Source: Asaia bogorensis (GTDB lineage Bacteria; Pseudomonadota; Alphaproteobacteria; Acetobacterales; Acetobacteraceae). From it: a DNA stretch of 9,760 bases. The DNA is taken from positions 1 to 9,760 of the forward strand of contig CAMBXJ010000124.1 in assembly GCA_945871455.1 (NCBI GenBank), read 5' to 3'. The notes under the pieces are model-generated. The model saw nothing but the letters and a program-made list of their open reading frames with translations, was not told the origin of the DNA and ran no database searches. Positions 1 through 6,812 of the stretch are shown piece by piece (position 1 is the stretch's first letter; every line of letters starts with the position of its first letter). The translations under genes were made by a program, and so were the position numbers.

Positions 1-1
1 C

Positions 2-124
2 TCCACGATCAAACACATGGCGTGCAACTTATTGCGACGGCCCTCGACCAAGGATTCGTTGAGGCTGCGTCGTAAGACCGCCGGATGGGACGACGACTTC
101 CTGGCCAAACTCGTTACGATGTGA
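2..124 (+). pseudogene. ISAs1-like transposase, C-terminal end (cut by window edge)
   Basis: Reading from position 2 gives about 40 residues ending at a TGA at 122-124. The segment contains MACNLLRRPSTKDSLRLRRK followed by TAGWDDDFLAKLV. This matches the usual tail of ISAs1-family DDE transposases: an N-L-L-R stretch, a basic K-R run, then W-D-x-D-[FY]-L. Nothing upstream is visible, so I cannot tell whether the rest of the gene is intact. Just downstream, the strand ends in GATTCGCCTG near 148, which resembles an ISAs1-type terminal repeat. The element therefore probably stops there and abuts the phage-like gene on the opposite strand. Family assignment is from recall, without a search. Confidence 0.6.
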
Positions 125-452
125 TGTTTCGTTCACCCGATTCGCCTGGGTTGGAGGCACCGTCGAGGAACTGGATCGCGGCAGGGTTGACCAGGGTAGA
201 GGAGAACCGAATCCCGCCGATCAACCTGGTGTAATTGGCCCCCAGGGACTTGGTCAGCGTGAAGGTGCCGCTACCGGCGCTGACGGCCAGCGCGGCGCCG
301 GTGGCACTGAGACCGGCCACCAGGGCGCAGGAGGCACTCGACGCGGAGATCGACGTCCATTCGGTGGCGGTGAGCAGGCTCTGCAACAGGGTGGTGTTTG
401 TGAGGCCAGCCGGCCCGTATTTGTCGAAGCCGTCGATGAACAATTCGGCCAT
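114..452 (-). pseudogene. Phage tail/appendage-like protein, 3'-truncated by IS insertion
   Basis: The start at 452 (MAELFIDGFDKYG) is preceded by AAGGA about nine bases upstream. The reading frame gives 112 residues. It is rich in S, A, T, G and L, with a short F-D-G-F-D-K-Y-G opening and an R-L-I-G-G-x-R-F motif. That combination is seen in putative appendage or lectin-like (concanavalin-fold) proteins of alphaproteobacterial prophages. After QFLDGASN (near 150) the frame enters the ISAs1-like terminus and ends at a chance stop (114-116). The natural C-terminus, usually much longer, is therefore missing. It lies downstream of the 178-codon gene on the same strand, after a 149-bp gap. Exact function is unknown; the phage link is a family resemblance, not a proven homology. 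Confidence 0.55.
125..148 (+). repeat. Probable right terminus of the ISAs1-like element
   Basis: After the transposase stop the sequence runs through CACCCGATTCGCCTG. Read outward-in on the minus strand it begins CAGGCGAATCGGG, similar to the CAGGG-type ends of ISAs1 elements. The phage-like coding sequence on the minus strand is recognisable up to about 149-160 and becomes nonsensical beyond it, which places the element boundary here. The left repeat and the target duplication partner lie outside the window, so the exact end is uncertain by a few bases. Confidence 0.45.
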
Positions 453-601
453 GGTGGGTGTTCCTTGTCTCGGGATGGAGAGGCGCCGGGTGCGTGCGGG
501 TACTTTCGACGGCGCCAGGTCGGGCGATCGTTGCGACCGGCCCGTGGTCACCAACACGGCGACCGGGATCTGATCTCCGCGTTGGGCGTAGTTCGCCGCG
601 G

Positions 602-1138
602 TCAGGTCCGCGTGGCGAGGAGCGTGATGCTCGCGTTCGCCAGGGTGGCGTCCTGCGGAGACGGTGCCGTGAGCCGCAGGATGTCGACGACCAACAGATC
701 GACCGCGGCCTGAGTCGAAAAAGTCACCGCAATGCTGCCGGCCGCCATGGTGATGGTCCCGATTGTGCTCGGGGTACCGGCGCGGATATAGGCCAGCACG
801 AAGGCGGCATCCACCGCAGCGGGCGTCGCGGCGCATCCGAGCGTCCCGGCGACGTTGGCCGGGATGGTCAGGTCGATGACCAGCGGGATGTGGATGACCT
901 GCCCGACCAGCGGCAGGCCGGAGAGGGCGAACGGGATCGGCACGGCCCGCACATCGGCGGGGAGCGCGGCGTAATCCCAGGTCTTGCCATCGATATAGCC
1001 CTTGAACGCCGCTTCGCCGTTCAGGGTCGGATCGGGTACCAGCACGGCGTCCGCAACGCTGGCGTCGACCGTCCCGGTGAAGCTGGGATCGTCCCCCGGC
1101 GCCAAACCCCCTGCGATCAGGTCAGGCAGTATGACCAC
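602..1138 (-). CDS. Phage-associated hypothetical protein (178 aa, GTG start)
   Basis: I place the start at the GTG at 1138. It is preceded by GGGGAAG at a suitable distance, and the ORF overlaps the end of the upstream tail-protein fragment (stop at 1117-1119) by about 22 bp, a typical coupled phage-gene arrangement. Longer reading to 1216 is possible but would run deeply into the upstream gene. The product is acidic to neutral and rich in A, V, T, I and P. It has no transmembrane helix, signal peptide or catalytic motif that I can see. Alternating hydrophobic stretches such as VIHIPLVIDLTIPANVAG suggest a beta-sandwich structural protein. I do not recognise a named family. Its position between two tail-like genes suggests a structural or appendage role in a prophage or gene-transfer-agent-like cluster. 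It looks intact. Confidence 0.6.
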   Translation of the reverse strand: MVILPDLIAGGLAPGDDPSFTGTVDASVADAVLVPDPTLNGEAAFKGYIDGKTWDYAALPADVRAVPIPFALSGLPLVGQVIHIPLVIDLTIPANVAGTLGCAATPAAVDAAFVLAYIRAGTPSTIGTITMAAGSIAVTFSTQAAVDLLVVDILRLTAPSPQDATLANASITLLATRT

Positions 1139-1479
1139 GCCGACTTCCCCGAGCACCGAGGTGTGACGGCACCAGTCACGTCCACCGCCAGCGTGCGGCA
1201 ATCCGTGCCATCGCACAGGATCAGCAGCATCGACTGTGCGGGAACGGTGACGGTGGTTCCGATGGTGCCGCCCACGACGATGTCGTAGTCGGCGTTGCCG
1301 TTGTACACCAGGAACAGCCGCCGGGTCAGGGGCACTGTCAGCGTCGCGGTGGCCGTCTGGTTAGTCGTGGTAAAGCAGACATACCGCGTGTAGTCCGACG
1401 CCGAGAGGGTCTTGGCATTAGCCGTGAAGGCGAGGCCGAGGACCGCGTTCCCCGCCGCCTCCCTACCGGATTCTCGCAT
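1117..1479 (-). pseudogene. C-terminal fragment of phage tail-like protein
   Basis: Phage-like sequence is recognisable from NAVLGLAF (about 1449) onward: an S-D-Y-T-R-Y-V-C-F motif, then T-L-T-V-P-x-T-R-R-L-F-x-V-Y-N, then D-I-V-V-G-G and a cysteine-containing I-L-C-D-G-T-D-C. This resembles the C-terminal beta-rich domain of tail or DUF2793-like proteins from alphaproteobacterial prophages. The N-terminal part of the gene is lost: immediately upstream (1487 and beyond) the DNA is the tail of an IS4-type transposase. An ATG at 1479 follows a weak GGTGAGAG and could still drive a product of about 120 residues. The frame also stays open back to 1539 inside the neighbouring IS end, which is clearly not native sequence. 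The stop overlaps the next gene. Confidence 0.55.
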
Positions 1480-1486
1480 TTCACTC

Positions 1487-1526
1487 TCACCCCAGGTTGG
1501 TCGCGACAGAGAATCCGATGACCATT
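1487..1526 (-). pseudogene. Last codons of the interrupted IS4-type transposase
   Basis: If the 1502-bp element and one CATT copy are removed, the minus-strand frame of the fragment at 3029-3279 continues without shift as ...QLETM|VIGFSVATNLG and stops at the TGA at 1487-1489. This supplies a plausible native C-terminus for an IS4/Tn5-type transposase. The piece is therefore the severed 3' end of the gene represented at 3029-3279. The IS4 element's own right terminus should lie between here and about 1449, where phage-like coding sequence resumes, but I cannot identify its repeat. Confidence 0.7.
1523..1526. repeat. Target site duplication CATT (left copy)
   Basis: CATT directly precedes the left terminal repeat of the 1527-3028 element, and an identical CATT follows its right terminal repeat at 3029-3032. 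A four-base duplication alone could be chance. Here it is backed by restoration of the interrupted reading frame when one copy is removed. Confidence 0.75.
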
Positions 1527-1542
1527 GAGCCACTTGCAAAAC
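1527..1542 (+). repeat. Left terminal inverted repeat of the complete IS
   Basis: The sequence GAGCCACTTGCAAAAC is a perfect inverted match of 3013-3028. Identity breaks down immediately inside (TCCATG here versus CCAACT on the other end), so the repeat is 16 bp. Confidence 0.9.
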
Positions 1543-1724
1543 TCCATGCCAATTACGCGTGAAATTCTATCAAGCATAACAACCTCAGATAGAATTCGGG
1601 CGATTGGGCCTGATTTCCACCATCCTAGGCGACATGCCACCGTTTTCGGCCGAGACGGGCAGATAGGTAGCGTCCTCGCCCGCAGGTTCACGGGCAAGGT
1701 GAGCGAGTTGCCGCTGGAGAGCCG

Positions 1725-2939
1725 TTAAATCACCAGGCGCACCTGTTGCAGCACGGTGAAGCTCAGAACCCCGAACATCAGGTGACACATCACCTTGTCC
1801 GCTCCCCTGACCCGCACTGTCCGGCCGCCGTGGTTGTCTTTCAGGCCCGCGTTGACCCGCTCAGCCGTGCTCCGTTCACCGTAACGAACCTGTTCCGCCG
1901 GGCGATGCCCGACGCAACGCCGCCGCTTCGCCTCGTCCGCCAGTTCCTGCTTCAACCCCGGCGTGGCGCGTGCATTGACGTCGATGATCGGCACATGGTC
2001 CAGGTATCGGCTGTGTTGTTTGATCGCTTCGGCATCGTAAGCGCTGTCCATCAGGTCGTAACAATTGGTGACCCGCGTGGCGGTGATGGTGGCGAGCGGA
2101 ATCGCCACCTGACTGTCATGCACAGAGGCAGCGGTGAGCACGCAACTAACCGGTATGCCGCCATCGGCGGTGTCGATGTGCAATTTATAGCCGATCCAGG
2201 ACTCCTTGTGGCCTTTGGCGTTTTGTTTTGTTCCCACATCGCAGTGCCGCGGCAGATCCGCCAGCATCGTGGTCGCTGACGCGCCGGTTTTGGCCACTTC
2301 CAGTTGGTGCTCGATCCGGTTGGGCGGCGGTGGTTGGCGGAGCTCTCCCTTGCGGGGCCAGCCGCGTTTGCGTTTTGGTTGCTCAGTCGAAACCGGTTGG
2401 TCAGGTTTCACTGGCTTCTCGCGGGCCTCGATCGCCGTGCTGTCACGCGAAATGTGAACAACCAAACGAGCTTTGTGGGTTTCCTGGATCAGCGCTTCAT
2501 GCAACCTGGACGGCAGCGCACTGGCGGCGAATTCGGCGAAGGCGCGTGAGAACGTCGCCTCACTGGGGACCTCGCCGGCGCGCTGCCAACCGCACAACCG
2601 GCGTAACGTTTTGTCGGCGGACAGCATGTCGATCAGCAGTCGGGTGGTGGGCAGATTGAACACCGATTTCGCAACGAAGGCGCGGGCCAGCGCGGTGCGT
2701 TCAGATAATGGCCGTCCAGGGAGCCCCTGCCAGTTCGGCAGAAACGCCTCGATCCGTGCCATGCCCAGGACACTGACGAGCTGCTTGTGATGTTCGGTCA
2801 TCGGACCACAGGTGGTCTCGTTCAGCCAGGGCAGAAGTTCCTCTTGAATGTGGAGCCAGTATGAGGATAATATGCCTCTAAGCGACATCGCTCGCGTCCT
2901 GGTTTCTGCTATTGGTATCTGCTGGATTCGCAAACGCAT
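1725..2939 (-). CDS. IS5/IS1182-like DDE transposase, intact
   Basis: The 404-residue protein catalyses cut-and-paste movement of the surrounding element. Residues about 60-125 (LARAFVAKSVFNLPTTRLLI and on) look like the DUF772 domain found at the N-terminus of IS5/IS1182-type transposases. A DDE RNase H-like domain follows. The likely triad is D166 (in SRDSTAIEA), D298 (in CYDLMDSAYDA) and E360 (in ERSTAERVN). A basic, proline-rich linker lies at about 180-207 (KRKRGWPRKGE). The frame is uninterrupted. I kept the ATG at 2939; an internal ATG at 2888 has an AGGA eight bases upstream and could be the true start, giving 387 residues. No second ORF or programmed frameshift is seen. Precise ISfinder family and name cannot be given without a search. 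Confidence 0.88.
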   Translation of the reverse strand: MRLRIQQIPIAETRTRAMSLRGILSSYWLHIQEELLPWLNETTCGPMTEHHKQLVSVLGMARIEAFLPNWQGLPGRPLSERTALARAFVAKSVFNLPTTRLLIDMLSADKTLRRLCGWQRAGEVPSEATFSRAFAEFAASALPSRLHEALIQETHKARLVVHISRDSTAIEAREKPVKPDQPVSTEQPKRKRGWPRKGELRQPPPPNRIEHQLEVAKTGASATTMLADLPRHCDVGTKQNAKGHKESWIGYKLHIDTADGGIPVSCVLTAASVHDSQVAIPLATITATRVTNCYDLMDSAYDAEAIKQHSRYLDHVPIIDVNARATPGLKQELADEAKRRRCVGHRPAEQVRYGERSTAERVNAGLKDNHGGRTVRVRGADKVMCHLMFGVLSFTVLQQVRLVI

Positions 2940-2988
2940 GATACCAAGTACTGGGCGCAGGCGTCTCGCCGAATTATCGCAAATTGAC

Positions 2989-3001
2989 GGTGAAATTCAC
3001 C
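2989..3001. promoter_or_regulatory. 13-bp palindrome upstream of the transposase
   Basis: GGTGAAATTCACC is a perfect palindrome around a central A. It lies about 50 bp before the transposase start and about 12 bp inside the right terminal repeat. It could be an operator or an internal transposase-binding site, but nothing besides symmetry and position supports this. Confidence 0.25.
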
Positions 3002-3012
3002 CTGTCAGTTGG

Positions 3013-3028
3013 GTTTTGCAAGTGGCTC
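3013..3028 (-). repeat. Right terminal inverted repeat of the complete IS
   Basis: On the minus strand this reads GAGCCACTTGCAAAAC, identical over 16 bp to the left end at 1527-1542. It extends the IS4 remnant's frame by a few foreign codons (EPLAKPN) before a chance stop. Confidence 0.9.
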
Positions 3029-3032
3029 CATT
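3029..3032. repeat. Target site duplication CATT (right copy)
   Basis: This CATT directly follows the right terminal repeat and matches 1523-1526. It falls within the ACA-ATG codons of the interrupted IS4-type transposase. Confidence 0.75.
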
Positions 3033-3279
3033 GTTTCGAGTTGGGCCCAGCCTGCTCTCACGGTCTTGGGGCCTGGCGGTCGATAGTAGAGGTTCCACCC
3101 GCCCAATCTGGCAGCGATCCAGGCCAGGGAATGCCTCGGATGACGGTTCTTCTGCCGCTCGGTTTTGCCTTCCAAGGTCGCGCCGATGGCTTCGACGGCC
3201 GGGAGTCGCACCGGATCGATCACGTCGGTGGCCGGTCTTGGGCTGCCATCGCGAGCGTCAACCAACTGGATGGTTCAAC
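3029..3279 (-). pseudogene. IS4 (Tn5-like) transposase, C-terminal fragment
   Basis: The minus-strand frame begins at about 3279 with [10 protein letters not shown], then L-E-G-K-T-E-R-Q-K-N-x-H-P, then SLAWIAARLGGWNLYYRPPG and P-K-T-V-R-A-G-W. This series is the standard C-terminus of the Tn5-like IS4 transposase group. All three catalytic residues would lie upstream and are missing. At the 5' side the fragment is fused to the start of an IS3-family orfA (junction near 3270-3285). At the 3' side it is split by the complete IS; its last 11 codons are at 1487-1526. The only start-like codon is a TTG at 3265, so expression is unlikely. Confidence 0.85.
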
Positions 3280-3434
3280 AGGCCGTCAAGCAAGGTCTTT
3301 TTCCAGGCGTGGATCTGGCTGGCATGGACGCCGAACCGGCTCGATAACTCAGCCACCGTGCCTTCTTCCCGCACCGCGGCCAGCGCAACCTTCGACTTGA
3401 ACTCAGGCCCGTGATTCTTCCGTGTGTTGGTCAT
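3258..3434 (-). pseudogene. IS3-family orfA (helix-turn-helix protein), truncated
   Basis: The ATG at 3434, preceded by AAGGTGA, opens a 58-codon frame: [13 protein letters not shown], then a helix-turn-helix region [20 protein letters not shown], then T-L-L-D-G. This is the N-terminal half of IS3-family OrfA, the DNA-binding partner that normally produces the OrfAB transposase by frameshifting with orfB. Homology ends at about LLDG (near 3282). The last residues (LNHPVG) come from the adjoining IS4 remnant and stop at 3258-3260. The rest of orfA, all of orfB and the far terminal repeat are absent, so this is a dead remnant. It is too short to be found by length filters but its family is clear. 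Confidence 0.85.
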
Positions 3435-3487
3435 GTCTCACCTTCGGCCAGACGGCCGTTCCAAGAGAAGACTCTCTCTTAGCGACC

Positions 3488-3507
3488 TGTCCAGTTTCTG
3501 GGGTCCA
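3488..3507 (-). repeat. IS3-family terminal inverted repeat (left end)
   Basis: On the minus strand this reads TGGACCCCAGAAACTGGACA, a typical IS3-type end beginning with TGGACC. It lies 54 bp upstream of the truncated orfA start, the expected spacing. It therefore marks the true outer end of the IS3 remnant, only 27 bp downstream of the parC stop codon. No matching right end is present. Confidence 0.75.
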
Positions 3508-3534
3508 CCTCAATGTTGTGTGGCCCGCACATGA

Positions 3535-5775
3535 TCATGCTTTGACCGGCACCCTATCCAGCCCGAATCTTGGCGTCCGGGGGAATCCGCTCGGAGGCAT
3601 CCGTCCGGCCTGCGCGCGTTCGCCCAGCCATTCCCGCAGACTGGTCTCGGTACGCACCCGCTCGCCCCAGCGCCAGGTTAGGCCGTCGGCGATCCGGATC
3701 ACCTTCATGTCGCTCAGCCCGCCATCTTTATAGCGTTGCAGGATGACACCCGCGCCTTTCGCCATCTCCGGCACCTGGTTCAGCGGAAACACCAGCAGCC
3801 GTCGGTTTTCGCCGATGATCGCCACGTGGTCGCCATCCGCCGGGATACAGAACGCGGCCTTTTCGCCGGGTCTCAGGTTCAGCAACTGCTTGCCGGTGCG
3901 CCGTTCGGCGATCAGTTCCGCGGCCGGCACCAGGAAGCCGCGACCAGAGGACGATGCCAAAAGATAGGGCACCGTCTCGTTCGCGACGAAGAAGGCGGTG
4001 ATGTCGTCCTCGTTCGCCATTTCGGCCAGTAGGCGCACGGCCATTCCGTCGCCGCGGCCTCTCGGGAGGTCGGCGGCCTTCAAAGTGAACACCCGGCCGT
4101 TGGTGGCAAACAGGGTCAGCCGGTCCGTGGTGAAGCACGGCAACAGCATGTGTAGCCTGTCGCCTTCTTTGAACTTCAATTCCGCCGGGTCGGCCACGCT
4201 GCCCTTGACGGCCCGAATCCAACCCTTCTCGGACAGGATGACGGTAATCGCCTCGCGTTCCACGAAGGCCTCGGTGGAGACTTCCATCGGCGCCGGCGCC
4301 GATCCTATCACAGTCCGGCGGTCGCCCAGCTTGCCGGTGCCGAACTGGTCGCGGATTTTGCCGACTTCCTCCGAAATCCGCGTCCAGCGCAGTTTCTCGC
4401 TGGCGAGCAGGGCGCGCAGGTCCTTCACCTCGCGTGACAGGGACCGATGCTCCTTGCGCAGCTCCATTTCCTCCAGCCGGCGCAGGCTGCGCAGGCGCAT
4501 GTTCAGGATGGCTTCTGCCTGGGTGTCGGTCAGAGTGAAACGCTCGATCAGGCGGGGCTTGGGCTGGTCCTCCTCGCGGATGATGCGGATGACCTCATCC
4601 AGGTTGAGATAGACGAGCAGATAGCCGTCGAGGATATCGAGCCGCCGCTCGATCGCGGCCAGTTGGTGCTTGGAACGGCGTACCAGCACCTCATGGCGAT
4701 GATCCAGCCACGCGCGCAGGATGTCCGGCAATGACATCACGCGCGGGGTGCGGGTGGCGTCCAGCACGTTCATGTTCAGCGGAAAGCGCGACTCGAGGGC
4801 AGTGGCGCGGAAGATCGTTTCCATAAGCACTTCCGGCTCGACCCCGCGCGTCTTGGGCTCCAGCACCAGGCGGATGATGTCGGAGCTTTCGTCGCGGACA
4901 TCACCGAGGAGGGGGAGCTTCTTGTCCTCCATCAACTGGGCGATCTGCTCGATCAGCTTGGCTTTCTGCACCTGATACGGAATTTCCGTGACCACGATAT
5001 GCCAGGTGCCGTGCTTGCCTGCCTCCTTCTCCCATTTAGCGCGGACCCGGAAGCCGCCGCGTCCGGTTTCATAGGCGGCCTGGATGGCGGACTGCTCCTC
5101 CACCATAGTGCCGCCGGTGGGGAAATCGGGACCCTTGATGAATTGCAGCAGACCGGCGGTGGAGGCGCTGGGATTCGCGATCAGGTGGATCGCGGCCGCG
5201 CAGATTTCACCGGCATTGTGCGGAGGGATGGATGTCGCCATGCCGACCGCGATGCCGGCCGATCCGTTGGCGAGCAGGTTGGGGAAGGCGCCGGGCAAGA
5301 CGACAGGTTCGGATTCCTCGCCGTCGTAGGTCTTGTTGAAATCGACCGTATCGTCGTCGATGCCGGTCAGCATCGCGCGGGCGACCTCGGTCAGACGTGC
5401 TTCCGTGTAGCGCATCGCCGCCGGGTTATCGCCGTCTATATTGCCGAAATTGCCCTGTCCCTCGACCAGCGGGTAGCGGGCGGCGAAGTCCTGTGCCAGG
5501 CGCACCAGGGCGTCGTAGACCGAGGCATCGCCATGCGGATGGTACTTGCCGATCACGTCGCCGACCACGCGGGCGCATTTCTTGAAGCCGGCAGTGGGGT
5601 CCAACCGCAACTGGTGCATGGCGTAGATCAGCCGCCGGTGCACCGGCTTCAGCCCGTCGCGCACGTCGGGCAGGGAGCGCGACATAATCGTCGACAGCGC
5701 ATAGGCCAGATAGCGCTCCGACAGCGCATCCTTCAGATGTGTGTCTACGATATGTCCCGCGAAGTCATCCGGCAT
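3535..5775 (-). CDS. parC: DNA topoisomerase IV subunit A
   Basis: ParC forms the A2B2 topoisomerase IV with ParE and unlinks replicated chromosomes by passing one duplex through a double-strand break. The 746 residues match the normal family length. The winged-helix breakage domain includes [16 protein letters not shown] (76-91) and the catalytic tyrosine Y123 in [10 protein letters not shown]. The tower and coiled-coil domains follow (including [20 protein letters not shown]). The C-terminal part is a beta-propeller-like DNA-wrapping domain from about 510 onward. ParC is preferred over GyrA because of the shorter C-terminal domain, the lack of a clear GyrA box and the recO neighbour. The position equivalent to E. 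coli GyrA S83/ParC S80 is alanine (A84), while the acidic partner is kept (D88). The start overlaps the end of recO by 11 bp, so translation is probably coupled. I see no terminator hairpin before the IS3 remnant. Confidence 0.96.
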   Translation of the reverse strand: MPDDFAGHIVDTHLKDALSERYLAYALSTIMSRSLPDVRDGLKPVHRRLIYAMHQLRLDPTAGFKKCARVVGDVIGKYHPHGDASVYDALVRLAQDFAARYPLVEGQGNFGNIDGDNPAAMRYTEARLTEVARAMLTGIDDDTVDFNKTYDGEESEPVVLPGAFPNLLANGSAGIAVGMATSIPPHNAGEICAAAIHLIANPSASTAGLLQFIKGPDFPTGGTMVEEQSAIQAAYETGRGGFRVRAKWEKEAGKHGTWHIVVTEIPYQVQKAKLIEQIAQLMEDKKLPLLGDVRDESSDIIRLVLEPKTRGVEPEVLMETIFRATALESRFPLNMNVLDATRTPRVMSLPDILRAWLDHRHEVLVRRSKHQLAAIERRLDILDGYLLVYLNLDEVIRIIREEDQPKPRLIERFTLTDTQAEAILNMRLRSLRRLEEMELRKEHRSLSREVKDLRALLASEKLRWTRISEEVGKIRDQFGTGKLGDRRTVIGSAPAPMEVSTEAFVEREAITVILSEKGWIRAVKGSVADPAELKFKEGDRLHMLLPCFTTDRLTLFATNGRVFTLKAADLPRGRGDGMAVRLLAEMANEDDITAFFVANETVPYLLASSSGRGFLVPAAELIAERRTGKQLLNLRPGEKAAFCIPADGDHVAIIGENRRLLVFPLNQVPEMAKGAGVILQRYKDGGLSDMKVIRIADGLTWRWGERVRTETSLREWLGERAQAGRMPPSGFPRTPRFGLDRVPVKA

Positions 5776-6526
5776 CCTGGTTCTCCGACTCCTGTGCCAG
5801 TGCGGCGACTCGGTCGTATAGCATTGTTCGTGCCTGGGGCAGCGGGCGATGGCGATGTCCGAACGCGTCGCGTGCCAGGAAAAATCCCGTCAGGCGCAAT
5901 CCGTCGCGCCAGTCGGCAGGCGTGGTCTGGGACGCGGCATTAATTGGCTCGGTCATGAACGTTGGCAGTGTCAGCAGGCGGGACGCCCACACCCCGGCAG
6001 CCTGCCGCGTCACGGCGCGTCCGGTCCGAGGCGAAACAAAAGCAAGGCCGGTGGTTGCCCCGGTGATCGCACAGGTCGACAGGTCCAGCCCAAAGCCAAG
6101 ACCGGCGAGCAGCCTCGCCTCCCACCGGATCAGGTCCGGCATCGTGTGACCCGCCAGCGGCAGGCGGGCGATCAGATGCAGCAGGGCGGCGAACACGGCT
6201 GGCTGCGGCTCCCGTTCCGGCAACGCATCCGCGGCTACGGCGCATACCGAGGTAAGCATGGCCAGCGCAAGCGGGTCGTGCATCACATCGGGGGCATTGG
6301 CATGGATCACCTCCCCGGAAAAATTGCCGAGTTGGTCGGAAAGCCGGGCGATCCAGCGCACCTGGACGAAGTTGGCGGCCTGCCAGATCGTGGTTTGCGC
6401 GCGGGAGGTACCGCCGCGCGCCAATCCGCGGTGTAGGCCATACTCCTCCGTCATAACGGCGACGATGGCGTCGGCCTCACCATAGGGCCGAGCATGAAGG
6501 ACGATGGAGGGGGCTTCCCATTCCAT
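5765..6526 (-). CDS. recO: DNA repair protein RecO
   Basis: RecO works with RecR and RecF to load RecA onto SSB-coated single strands during gap repair and to anneal DNA. The 253 residues fit the family (about 230-260). The N-terminal OB fold covers about residues 1-80 and includes ARPYGEADAIVAVMTEEYGL and the LARGGTSR segment. The helical C-terminal domain contains LIRWEARLLAGLGFGLDLS and a C-A-I-T-G-A motif. Only one cysteine of the zinc-finger positions found in some RecO proteins is clear, as in many proteobacterial versions. The ATG at 6526 is the natural family start (MEWEAPSIVLHARPYGE) although no purine-rich ribosome site precedes it. In relatives recO commonly follows rnc-era; here no era is seen upstream. 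parC follows with an 11-bp overlap. Confidence 0.95.
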   Translation of the reverse strand: MEWEAPSIVLHARPYGEADAIVAVMTEEYGLHRGLARGGTSRAQTTIWQAANFVQVRWIARLSDQLGNFSGEVIHANAPDVMHDPLALAMLTSVCAVAADALPEREPQPAVFAALLHLIARLPLAGHTMPDLIRWEARLLAGLGFGLDLSTCAITGATTGLAFVSPRTGRAVTRQAAGVWASRLLTLPTFMTEPINAASQTTPADWRDGLRLTGFFLARDAFGHRHRPLPQARTMLYDRVAALAQESENQDAG

Positions 6527-6591
6527 TGGTTACGCGGAGGGGGGATTCGACGTCAGGTGGGACCAGGGCATGTGGGACTTAGAGGAGAACA

Positions 6592-6705
6592 TGCGTAGGC
6601 ACATAGGAGGAACCTTTGCGTATGCCCAGCGGCGTATCCGTGCCGCACTTGAAAAGTCCACCCGTGTTGTGTCCGCCCAAACCGTAACTGCCCGGGTAGG
6701 CTAGC
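6592..6705 (+). CDS. Possible small ORF, 37 codons, unknown
   Basis: The ATG at 6592 follows AGAGGAGAAC, a near-ideal Shine-Dalgarno sequence at good spacing, and the frame ends at TAG. The product is basic and has no recognised motif. The ORF is divergent from recO and may be chance, or the start of a gene destroyed by the later IS66 insertion. It is listed only because the ribosome site is unusually good. Confidence 0.18.
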
Positions 6706-6708
6706 TCT
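6701..6708 (+). repeat. Direct repeat CTAGCTCT flanking the IS66 remnant (left)
   Basis: CTAGCTCT followed by ATGGGC one base later recurs at 7766-7782 beyond the other end of the IS66 remnant. IS66 elements make 8-bp duplications, so this could be a target duplication. However, I see no matching terminal inverted repeats next to it and the transposase is 3'-truncated, so the meaning is uncertain. Confidence 0.3.
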
Positions 6709-6812
6709 AATGGGCGCTTGACTCCCGGGTCGGGGCACGATTCAAGCTCCGCATGGTGCCGCCACTCAATTCGGCTTCGGATTTAGCAACCCCGCCGGAG
6801 CCATATGGCCCG

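Larger units (their letters stand above)
1527..3028 (-). mobile_element. Complete insertion sequence, 1502 bp, DDE transposase with DUF772-like N-terminus
   Basis: The element is bounded by perfect 16-bp inverted repeats GAGCCACTTGCAAAAC (1527-1542 and, inverted, 3013-3028) and flanked by CATT duplications. It carries one transposase gene on the minus strand with an apparently complete DDE triad, about 90 bp of leader and about 180 bp of trailer. The transposase resembles the IS5/IS1182 group. It interrupts the 3' end of an IS4-type transposase. Perfect repeats and an uninterrupted gene suggest a fairly recent and possibly still active insertion. Confidence 0.88.
6527..6812. other. Orphan non-coding stretch upstream of recO
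   Basis: About 290 bp between recO and the IS66 remnant contain no gene that I can support. On the plus strand a 37-codon ORF (6592-6705, MRRHIGGTFAYAQRR...) follows a good AGAGGAGAAC ribosome-binding-like sequence, but its product is unrecognised. On the minus strand, where the recO promoter should be, I see no convincing -35/-10 pair and no remains of era. The sequence ACCCGTGTTGTGTCCGCCC and the surrounding area may be old IS debris. Confidence 0.4.

Noticed and set aside
458..1288. Long plus-strand ORF of 276 codons opposite the phage-like genes
   Set aside because: It is arginine- and glycine-rich low-complexity translation typical of an antisense frame in GC-rich DNA, has no recognisable motif, and overlaps better-supported minus-strand genes with start signals.
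1746..2279. Plus-strand ORF opposite the complete IS transposase
   Set aside because: It is a shadow frame of the intact DDE transposase with no motif of its own.
4999..5943. Plus-strand ORF of 314 codons opposite parC and the end of recO
   Set aside because: It is antisense to two firmly identified genes. Composition and lack of motifs mark it as a shadow.
6527..6580. tRNA-like 3' end (GTCGAATC...AACCA) on the minus strand just before recO
   Set aside because: The T-arm bases do not pair, no cloverleaf 5' half can be found upstream, and the CCA simply precedes the recO ATG.
6640..6680. ACTTGAAAAGTCC near 6650 as a second IS21-type repeat
   Set aside because: It shares about 12 of 15 bases with the repeat at 9691-9707, but there is no second copy beside it and no TGT-type end, so a chance match is as likely.
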